From Pseudomonadota bacterium (GTDB lineage: Bacteria; Myxococcota; Polyangia; GCA-2747355; JACKDQ01): a stretch of DNA of 7,442 nucleotides. Below the pieces are notes generated by a model. It was given only the letters and a program-made list of their open reading frames with translations. It did no database searches and had not been told where the DNA came from. Position numbers and translations under genes: made by a program. Location of the stretch: contig JAUVBO010000107.1 of NCBI GenBank assembly GCA_030591195.1, forward strand, positions 1-7,442, in the 5' to 3' direction. Below are positions 1 to 4,737 of this stretch, one piece after another (the first letter of the stretch is position 1; each line of letters opens with the position of its first letter).

Positions 1-104
1 AGAGCTCGGCGAGCGCGATTGGGCAGGGACTCGGCCGCCGCGGGAACGGCAACCGCCAACAACACGGGAAGGGCCGCACACCTGAACCAGCTTCGTGCGT
101 TCAC
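1..104 (-). CDS. Exported protein, N-terminal part only (runs off the left edge)
   Basis: A GTG start at 104-102 opens a reading frame that stays open to the window edge, about 34 codons. The start follows an AGAGG ribosome binding site (complement of 112-116) with a 7-nt spacer. The peptide begins MNARSWFRCAALPVLLAVAV and continues PAAAESLPNRARRAL, a typical Sec signal peptide: positive N-region, hydrophobic core, and an AAA signal-peptidase site before ESLP. The product is therefore probably exported. An ATG farther upstream on the same strand (complement of 139-141) is not usable because its frame meets a stop at this gene's start. The mature protein lies outside the window, so its function cannot be assigned. 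It is transcribed divergently from the thioesterase gene. Confidence 0.7.
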   Translation of the reverse strand, partial: MNARSWFRCAALPVLLAVAVPAAAESLPNRARRA

Positions 105-140
105 GGGCAGACCTCTGTCTTGGCGTCCGAGCCTAGAAGC

Positions 141-157
141 ATGACTCGTTAGGTCAT
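141..157. promoter_or_regulatory. Possible operator: 5-7-5 inverted repeat between divergent genes
   Basis: ATGAC (141-145) and GTCAT (153-157) form a perfect 5-bp inverted repeat with a 7-nt centre in the region between the divergent exported-protein and thioesterase genes. The layout fits a small dimeric regulator, but arms this short can occur by chance and I see no second copy. The rest of 105-348 shows no convincing promoter pair and no coding signal. Confidence 0.2.
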
Positions 158-348
158 TTGCACAAACCATGCCTGGCGCAACGCTGAGTAACGATTGCAC
201 TGTGCGCGACGACAGTGGCTGGGCGGCTACCGTCGTCGCCATGTCGACCGGCAGCGCGCTGCCAGCTTTCGTCACAGCCCAGGCAACACGCGTCGGATCG
301 GCATTGGCCGGCCGCCGCTGCGCCGCTGACAACCCTGAGAGGCCGACG

Positions 349-1224
349 ATGAGCCAGGCGATGCCGTTCGAGACCACCTTCCGCACCCGCGGGTACGAGA
401 TCGATCCTGACGGGTTGCTGCGCCCGGCCCTCTACCTGCGCTACTGCGAGCACGCCCGGTGGGAGGCGCTCTCGGCCTCGGACGAGCTGGACGAGCTGTT
501 TCGCGACGGCCGCGCGATGGTGGTGGTGGCCCAGAAGCTCGCCCTGGCCCGCGACGTCGGCTACCCCGTGGCGCTGCGCGTGAGCTTCGCCGTCGGCCGG
601 ATCGGTCGCACGAGCCTCGACTTCCACCAGCAGGTCGTGCTGGCCGAGACGGGCGACCCGGTGGCCTGCGCACGGATCACCGCGGTGCACCTCGGTCCCG
701 ATGGCCGGCCGGCGCCCGTGCCCGAGCTGCTGCGCCCGGCGCCCCTGCCCGAGCTGCAGCGGTCGGCGCCCCTGCCCGAGCTGGCCCTGCCGATGCCCCT
801 GCCGCTCGAGCCCGACGCCCACACGACACAGGCAGCCGTCGGCTTCAGCCACGAGCTGACCGTGCGACCGAGCGACGCGGACCTGCTCGGGCACGTCAAC
901 CACGCCCGACACCTCGACTACCTCGATGACGCACGCCGGCTCGGCGCCGCCGCCGGCCACGAGGGCCTGGCCGGACGCTTGCGTGCGGTAGCGATCGACT
1001 ATCACCAGGAGGCACGACCGGGAGATCGGCTGCAGGCGACGGTCTGGCCCCTCGACGACGACGGTCCCGCGGCCTGTGACGCACCGCGACCGGTCGCCGC
1101 AGGCGACCCTGGAGCGTCCTGCGGCACGGGGGCCGCAGAGAGCGCATCGCGTCAGCTCGGCGGCATCCTGCGGCGTGCCGACAGCGGGCTGCTGCTCACC
1201 CGGGCGCGTCTGCAGCTGGGGTAG
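349..1224 (+). CDS. Double-hotdog acyl thioesterase (4HBT / acyl-ACP thioesterase-like)
   Basis: The 291-residue protein probably hydrolyses acyl thioesters (acyl-CoA or acyl-ACP) in the cytoplasm. It has two hotdog domains. The first (about residues 6-117) opens with FRTRGYEIDPDG and ALYLRYCEHARWE. The second (about 166-290) has the classic 4HBT opening: VRPSDADLLGHVNHARHLDYL at 172-192, with D176 and the GHVNHA motif, followed by YLDDAR. The first domain has LLRP where GHVN would be expected, so only the second domain appears to keep the usual active-site signature. A proline-rich repeat linker (residues 122-153) joins the halves. An Ala/Gly/Asp-rich insert (about 236-266) interrupts the second domain before its last strands. 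I chose the ATG at 349 because GAGAGG at 337-342 sits 6 nt upstream and domain homology begins there; an in-frame ATG at 169 would add 60 unrelated residues. The natural substrate is unknown. Confidence 0.85.
   Translation: MSQAMPFETTFRTRGYEIDPDGLLRPALYLRYCEHARWEALSASDELDELFRDGRAMVVVAQKLALARDVGYPVALRVSFAVGRIGRTSLDFHQQVVLAETGDPVACARITAVHLGPDGRPAPVPELLRPAPLPELQRSAPLPELALPMPLPLEPDAHTTQAAVGFSHELTVRPSDADLLGHVNHARHLDYLDDARRLGAAAGHEGLAGRLRAVAIDYHQEARPGDRLQATVWPLDDDGPAACDAPRPVAAGDPGASCGTGAAESASRQLGGILRRADSGLLLTRARLQLG
712..807 (+). repeat. 27-bp tandem repeat encoding a 9-residue Pro-rich linker
   Basis: Three 27-bp units (712-738, 739-765, 766-792) and a decayed fourth (793-807) encode APVPELLRP, APLPELQRS, APLPELALP and MPLPL. 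The first two-thirds of each unit, about GCGCCCCTGCCCGAGCTG, is almost invariant. The unit is a multiple of three, so copy-number change would lengthen or shorten the linker between the hotdog domains without breaking the frame. Confidence 0.85.
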
Positions 1225-2383
1225 CGGGGCCGTCCAGGTACCGCATGACGACGAAGCCCTGGTCGTCGAGGCGGGCGTCGGCTGGCAGCTCGAACCCGGC
1301 CCAGATCTCACGCAGTCCCTCGAGGGTGTAGCTGGTGCGGATCCAGACGTGCCGGTGATCGGGCTCGTGCTCGACGATCCAGCCGTCGACGCCGAGCTCG
1401 ACCTTGCCCAGGCGGGTGGTGACGATCAGGTGGGGGTTGAGCCGGCCAGAGGCGCGCCGGCGCAGCGCGCCCTTGACCGCCAGCGCCTCGGCCAGGGTCG
1501 GCCGGAGGTGCTCCATCCCCAGCACCGGACCGGCGAAAAACAGGTAATAGCTCTCCACACCGTGCCGCCGGAGCCGCGACAGCAGCTCGAGCAGGGTATC
1601 GCCGGCGGGGTCACAGTTGATGCCGCGCAGCAGCACGGCCTGATTGTAGACGTGGATCCCCGCCTCGCGCAGCCGCGCCAGCGCGTCGACGGTCTCGGGC
1701 GAGATCTCGTCGGGGTGGTTGGCGTGGCAAGCGACCTCCACCGGCAGTCCGGCGCGCAGATCCTGGTGGTCCGCGAGCAACGCCACCAGCTCGTCATCGA
1801 TCAGGTCCGGTGCCGTGACCAGTGAGCGGCAGGCGACGCGCAGGGTGCCGACTCGCGGGCCAATCCGGCGTAGCCCGTCCATCAGGCGCGCCAGTCGGGC
1901 CTTGCTTTGCACCGGCTCGCCGCCGGTGATCAGCACCTCCCGGATCGACGCCTCGGCGGCGACGAAGGCCACGGCCTGGTCGATCTGCGCGTCGGACAGG
2001 GCCGACCCGTGACCGTGCTCGTAGAACTTGCGGAAGCAGAAGCGGCAGAACGCCGGACAGCCGCCGTGGGGCATGATGATGCAGCGGTCGGGGTACATCC
2101 GCTCGACGCCCTCGACACCGGTCGGCAGCAGGCCCGAGAAACAGACCCGCTGGCCAGCGAGGGCGGTGACCTCGCGCACGTCCGGAAGATACTGCCGCGC
2201 GACGGCGGGGCTTCGTTCGATCAGCCGCTGCAGGTGGGGCGTGATCCGTACCGGGAAGGTCGACAGCACCCTCGCCATCGACACGCGGTCGGCCGCTGGC
2301 ACGGCCATCAGCCGGGTCAGCTGCTCGAGGGTCTGGATGTTACGCACGTGCTTCGCGCAGCGCGCGGGCCTTTCGCAAGGCAT
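1196..2383 (-). CDS. KamA-family (lysine 2,3-aminomutase-like) radical SAM protein with altered PLP/substrate site
   Basis: This 395-residue protein has the radical SAM cluster motif CPAFCRFCFRK (C109, C113, C116), which holds the 4Fe-4S cluster that cleaves S-adenosylmethionine, and the SAM-binding LITGGEP (151-157). Later blocks align closely with lysine 2,3-aminomutase: VYNQAVLLRGIN (245-256), SYYLFFAGPVLGMEHLR (278-294) and RRRASGRLNPHLIV. KamA R134, which contacts the substrate carboxylate, matches R118. The two KamA aspartates that hold the lysine side-chain amine (D293, D330) align with G285 and T322. The PGGGGK loop carrying the PLP lysine is missing or shortened; K327 is the only candidate. 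The substrate is therefore probably not lysine, and PLP use is uncertain. The start is uncertain: the ATG at 2383 overlaps the upstream zinc-ribbon gene by 44 bp, while an in-frame GTG at 2347 overlaps it by 8 bp; neither has a good ribosome binding site. The 3' end overlaps the convergent thioesterase gene by 29 bp. Confidence 0.85.
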   Translation of the reverse strand: MPCERPARCAKHVRNIQTLEQLTRLMAVPAADRVSMARVLSTFPVRITPHLQRLIERSPAVARQYLPDVREVTALAGQRVCFSGLLPTGVEGVERMYPDRCIIMPHGGCPAFCRFCFRKFYEHGHGSALSDAQIDQAVAFVAAEASIREVLITGGEPVQSKARLARLMDGLRRIGPRVGTLRVACRSLVTAPDLIDDELVALLADHQDLRAGLPVEVACHANHPDEISPETVDALARLREAGIHVYNQAVLLRGINCDPAGDTLLELLSRLRRHGVESYYLFFAGPVLGMEHLRPTLAEALAVKGALRRRASGRLNPHLIVTTRLGKVELGVDGWIVEHEPDHRHVWIRTSYTLEGLREIWAGFELPADARLDDQGFVVMRYLDGPATPAADAPG

Positions 2384-2534
2384 CGACCAGAGTCGGCTCT
2401 TCGCTCAGGACGCGCAGGGCGGTGTCGCCACACCGCGGGCAACAAGCCGACGACTGCGTCCGCTCGGCAAAGGAATGGCTGCAAGCCTGGCAGCGCTTGA
2501 CCAACGAGCGCTTGGTGGTCGCGGAATGCCGCAT
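2340..2534 (-). CDS. Small zinc-ribbon protein upstream of the radical SAM gene
   Basis: A 64-residue basic protein with two CxxC knuckles, CQAC (C15, C18) and CPRC (C32, C35), separated by 13 residues. This is a typical one-zinc ribbon. A Leu/Ala/Arg-rich segment follows (LVDALRKARALREARA), probably helical. The start is well supported: AAGGAGG (complement of 2542-2548) lies 7 nt before the ATG at 2534. Its stop (TAA at 2342-2340) falls inside the start region of the KamA-like gene, so the two are very likely co-transcribed and translationally coupled. The frame, ribosome binding site and cysteine pattern together indicate a real gene despite its size. It could be a partner or regulator of the radical SAM protein, but that is inference from position only. 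I do not recognise a named family. Confidence 0.8.
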   Translation of the reverse strand: MRHSATTKRSLVKRCQACSHSFAERTQSSACCPRCGDTALRVLSEEPTLVDALRKARALREARA

Positions 2535-2575
2535 CTGACTGCCTCCTTCGCGGGCGCTGGCAACGCCCAGGGGGC

Positions 2576-2603
2576 AATCTAGTAGTATCCTCGGACGATG
2601 CAA
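2576..2603 (-). promoter_or_regulatory. Weak candidate sigma70 promoter for the zinc-ribbon/radical SAM pair
   Basis: On the minus strand, TTGCAT (complement of 2598-2603) and TAGATT (complement of 2576-2581) are 16 nt apart, upstream of the zinc-ribbon start at 2534. Both boxes match consensus only partly, so position is the main support. Confidence 0.25.
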
Positions 2604-2791
2604 GCCCCTTTCCCCTTCCATTCGTTAAATAATGGTTTTTATTTATCAAACACCAGTCCGCAGTGCAGGCTCTGCATTCACCGACCTAGAAAGAACCTTT
2701 ATTCGATCCAAGGTTGGCAGAGGCCATTTTCGAGGGTCTCGATGCGAGTCGTGCCCCCCTTGGCACCGCCCAACCTCGCCAAGCAAAAAAC

Positions 2792-2820
2792 TTGCTGCCA
2801 CACGCACCCCGCCCTACAGT
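2792..2820 (+). promoter_or_regulatory. Weak candidate sigma70 promoter for the lipoprotein pair
   Basis: TTGCTG (2792-2797) and TACAGT (2815-2820) are exactly 17 nt apart and lie 54 nt before the first lipoprotein start. Spacing is ideal and the -10 box matches four of six consensus bases, but the -35 box matches only three. Confidence 0.3.
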
Positions 2821-2874
2821 GTGTTCCTTAGTAGGTGTCACACTTACATGAAGCACTGCGGGAGGAAGACCCAA

Positions 2875-3720
2875 ATGAAACGGTCCTTTGCCATCGTCGT
2901 TACGCTCGTCCTGGCCGCCTGTGGCGGCGGGTCCGACCTTCAGACGGGCGTCATCGTCCGCGCAGCCACCGGACCGGCCAACGGAGGTGCTGACATCCAG
3001 TACTTCGGCTTGCTGCTGTTCGTCGACGGCGACATCCCACCCAGCTGCCCGACCGTTGGCTCCTTCACCGCCACCGTCGGCCCGCCCCACACGGTGACCG
3101 GGGTGCTCGACGGCACCACGCCGGTGAGCTACACCCACGCCGTGCTCGCCGACATCGACGACACGGCCGCCTGGGTCAACAAGCAGATCTCCGACGACGT
3201 GGTCTTCCCGATGCTGCCGGTGGGCAGCCAGGTGAGGCTCTGTACCTACCCCCTCGACGCCTCGCTGCAGACGATGTCCAACTGCACCACGGGCTCCGAC
3301 ACGGGCACGCCGATCCGCGGCGTGCTCGCGCTCACGGGCGAGAGCTCGTGCACCACGCCCCAGGATGGCGCGGTGGTCGGCGTGGCGACGGGCAACAACT
3401 CGCCGACCTTGACGGTGCTCAACGCCGACCTCGATGCCTGCGCCAACGGCTCGGACATCGCGTTCACCCATATTCAGATCGACGACCCCGACGGCGACGA
3501 CGTGACGCTGACGGTCAACGTCGTCTCCGCACCCGCCGGAGCCGTGGTGTCGCCCAACGCGCCGATCAACGTCAGCTCCGGCGGAACGATCACCGTGACG
3601 GCCGCCGGCCCAGGCGCGGGTGCCGTGGTGCTCGAGTACGCCCTGCTCGATGCCTTCAACCTTGCCGGAGACGGACCGTTCAGCGTGACGATGAACCTCA
3701 ACGTCTGCCCGGCACCATAG
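2875..3720 (+). CDS. Lipoprotein with C-terminal DPDGD-type beta domain (paralogue of the next gene)
   Basis: A 281-residue lipoprotein. Residues 1-16 form a lipoprotein signal peptide with lipobox LAAC (13-16). C16 would be lipidated and is followed by GGGSD, without an inner-membrane retention Asp at +2, so outer-membrane placement is likely. The middle part (about 25-165) has Cys at 58, 123, 137 and 159 and matches no family I know. The C-terminal part (about 174-278) begins NNSP, has C189, DPDGDDVTL (204-212), DAFNLAGDGP (259-268) and C278, and looks like an all-beta Ig/cadherin-type domain with a calcium-type Asp cluster. The ATG at 2875 is preceded by GGAGGAAG (2861-2868). An in-frame ATG at 2848 would add nine residues ahead of the signal peptide and has no comparable site. 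The next gene follows after 23 nt, so they form an operon. The function is unknown; a surface binding or adhesion role is a guess from the fold. Confidence 0.8.
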   Translation: MKRSFAIVVTLVLAACGGGSDLQTGVIVRAATGPANGGADIQYFGLLLFVDGDIPPSCPTVGSFTATVGPPHTVTGVLDGTTPVSYTHAVLADIDDTAAWVNKQISDDVVFPMLPVGSQVRLCTYPLDASLQTMSNCTTGSDTGTPIRGVLALTGESSCTTPQDGAVVGVATGNNSPTLTVLNADLDACANGSDIAFTHIQIDDPDGDDVTLTVNVVSAPAGAVVSPNAPINVSSGGTITVTAAGPGAGAVVLEYALLDAFNLAGDGPFSVTMNLNVCPAP

Positions 3721-3743
3721 CCCGTTCGGGAAGACGACGGCTG

Positions 3744-4292
3744 ATGCCACGCCAAGCACTACCAAGCCTGGTGGCCCTGGCTGCCACGGCCCTGCTCGCC
3801 AGCGGTTGCTGCGACCAGACCTGCGACTGTCCGGACCCCTACCTGCCGGCAGACGGCAGCGTCGGCGGCGACGCCGAGGCGGGCCCCGGACGCGGCGCGG
3901 GGTCTGCCACGGCCAACAACTCCCCACGAATCGACACCTTGACGGTGAGCCTCAAGGGCTGCGTCGGCACCTTCCTGGCACAAACGCTGGTGCTCTCCGA
4001 TCCCGACGGTGACGAGGTAACCCTAGCCCATCGGGTCGCCCACGCGCCCCAGGGCGCCACCGTGCGGGTCAAACCCAGCGCGCCGCTGACGCTCGGATCT
4101 GGTGAGAATGTCGAGGTCGAGGTCTTCTCCGATCTACCGGGCGACGTGCGGATCGAGTACACGGTGACCGACGCCTTCGGCCTCGCGGGCAGCGGCCCCT
4201 ACACGGTGGTCTATCATTTCCACGACTGCACCGCGGGATCCGACGCGGCAGCGGGTGGTGCGGCCACGGGCGACGCGGACGCCGGTCCCTGA
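3744..4292 (+). CDS. Short lipoprotein sharing the DPDGD-type domain of its upstream neighbour
   Basis: A 182-residue lipoprotein. The signal peptide ends in lipobox ASGC (19-22), with C22 as the predicted lipidation site, followed by an unusual Cys-rich stretch (CCDQTCDCP, 22-30). A Gly/Ala/Asp-rich spacer (36-56) leads to a domain matching the end of the preceding lipoprotein: NNSP (58-61), C73, DPDGDEVTL (86-94), DAFGLAGSGP (143-152) and C162. The spacing from NNSP to the first Cys (15) and from DAF to the last Cys (19) is identical in the two proteins, which implies duplication and suggests a conserved disulfide. It lacks the roughly 150-residue middle region of its paralogue. The tail (163-182) is low-complexity Ala/Gly/Asp. 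The ATG at 3744 has only a weak ribosome binding site, so translation probably depends on coupling to the upstream gene. The function is unknown. Confidence 0.8.
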   Translation: MPRQALPSLVALAATALLASGCCDQTCDCPDPYLPADGSVGGDAEAGPGRGAGSATANNSPRIDTLTVSLKGCVGTFLAQTLVLSDPDGDEVTLAHRVAHAPQGATVRVKPSAPLTLGSGENVEVEVFSDLPGDVRIEYTVTDAFGLAGSGPYTVVYHFHDCTAGSDAAAGGAATGDADAGP

Positions 4293-4299
4293 GGCACTA

Positions 4300-4315
4300 C
4301 CAGCCCACAGGCTGG
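4300..4315 (+). terminator. Possible transcription terminator hairpin after the lipoprotein operon
   Basis: CCAGCC (4300-4305), loop CACA, then GGCTGG (4310-4315) form a perfect 6-bp GC-rich stem 8 nt after the lipoprotein stop codon. There is no T-run after it, so it could be a weak terminator or simply a 3'-end-protecting hairpin. Confidence 0.35.
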
Positions 4316-4330
4316 CAAGGTCAACGACGA

Positions 4331-4430
4331 CGGGGCGGTGGTAGTTGGAGCGGTAGAAACGGGGCGGTAGAAACGGGGCGGTGGTAGTTGGAGCGGTAGA
4401 AACGGGGCGGTAGAAACGGGGCGGTGGTAG
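4331..4430. repeat. G-rich 43-bp tandem repeat between convergent genes (2.3 copies)
   Basis: Two identical 43-bp units (4331-4373 and 4374-4416) and the first 14 bases of a third (4417-4430). Each unit contains CGGGGCGGTGGTAGTTGGAG, then CGGTAGAAA, then CGGGGCGGTAGAAA, so a shorter CGGTAGAAA element recurs twice per unit, four times in all. The plus strand is strongly G-rich, with many GG and GGGG runs. The array lies between the stop of the second lipoprotein and the stop of the convergent 65-residue protein. It has no spacers, so it is not a CRISPR array. Confidence 0.9.
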
Positions 4431-4449
4431 ACGGTGTGAGCTGCCCGAG

Positions 4450-4647
4450 CTACTTCCTCACCCACTCGTGGGGCATATCCTTGTAGATGCCCCTGCGCGC
4501 CGGGTACATCTTGCCCGTCTTGTCGTTGATGTAGACCATTCCACCGGGCACACGCTTGATCAAGCGCAGCTCCTCGCCGGTCTCCGGGCAATGGACCACC
4601 AGCCGCTGGTTGTCACGAATCGCGGGGTTATTTTTAGAGATAGCCAT
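4450..4647 (-). CDS. Small basic protein, 65 residues, unknown function
   Basis: The protein begins MAISKNNPAIRDNQRLVVHC and continues PETGEELRLIKRVPGGMVYI, then NDKTGKMYPARRGIYKDMPH and EWVRK. It is rich in Lys/Arg, has no signal peptide or membrane segment, and has a single Cys (C20), so it is not a zinc ribbon as it stands. The alternating polar/hydrophobic pattern (RLVVHC, GMVYIND, GKMYPARR) suggests a small beta-strand-rich nucleic-acid or ribosome-associated protein, but that is inference. The ATG at 4647 is followed by A/T-rich codons in an otherwise GC-rich gene, as often seen in efficiently translated genes. Only a loose purine-rich site (AAGGGCGG) lies upstream. It has its own promoter at 4687-4715. 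Sequence coherence, the dedicated promoter and codon bias support a real gene. I do not recognise the family. Confidence 0.75.
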   Translation of the reverse strand: MAISKNNPAIRDNQRLVVHCPETGEELRLIKRVPGGMVYINDKTGKMYPARRGIYKDMPHEWVRK

Positions 4648-4686
4648 GTTGACCGCCCTTCGCCTGGTCGCTGCTGCGAGGCTGGT

Positions 4687-4715
4687 TCTATAGCGCGACC
4701 CACCCGAGATCGCAA
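4687..4715 (-). promoter_or_regulatory. Sigma70-like promoter for the 65-residue basic protein
   Basis: On the minus strand, TTGCGA (complement of 4710-4715) and TATAGA (complement of 4687-4692) are exactly 17 nt apart, each matching four of six consensus bases. Transcription would start near 4680, giving a leader of about 33 nt before the ATG at 4647. It lies in the 90-nt gap after the upstream gene on the same strand, so the small gene can be expressed separately. Confidence 0.5.
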
Positions 4716-4737
4716 GCCGTCGATCGCGCGGGTGCTC

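Larger units (their letters stand above)
2535..2874. other. Divergent intergenic region, partly AT-rich, no gene found
   Basis: This 340-bp gap lies between the minus-strand zinc-ribbon/radical SAM unit and the plus-strand lipoprotein genes, so it should hold promoters for both. Bases 2618-2720 are much more AT-rich than the rest of the window (for example TTAAATAATGG and TTTTTATTTATC). It holds a short hairpin, AACCTT (2694-2699) / AAGGTT (2710-2715), with a 10-nt loop and no T-run. Open frames that cross it lack ribosome binding sites and lie in a region without the codon bias of the neighbours, so I do not call a gene. A small RNA cannot be excluded. Confidence 0.6.

Noticed and set aside
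169..348. N-terminal extension of the thioesterase from the ATG at 169
   Set aside because: The extra 60 residues show no domain homology and there is no ribosome binding site at 169, whereas the ATG at 349 has GAGAGG 6 nt upstream.
154..1311. Long minus-strand open frame opposite the thioesterase
   Set aside because: It has low-complexity Gly/Arg/Gln-rich translation with no domain signature and no ribosome binding site, and it lies opposite a clear thioesterase. High GC makes such antisense frames common.
2693..2716. tRNA T-arm-like TTCGATCC in the AT-rich region
   Set aside because: No acceptor, D or anticodon stems could be drawn around it.
2686..3927. 413-codon minus-strand open frame opposite the lipoprotein genes
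   Set aside because: Its translation is Arg/Gly/His/Val-rich without recognisable motifs, while the plus strand has two lipoproteins with signal peptides and shared domains.
4331..4430. CRISPR array
   Set aside because: The units are directly adjacent with no unique spacers, and no cas gene is present.
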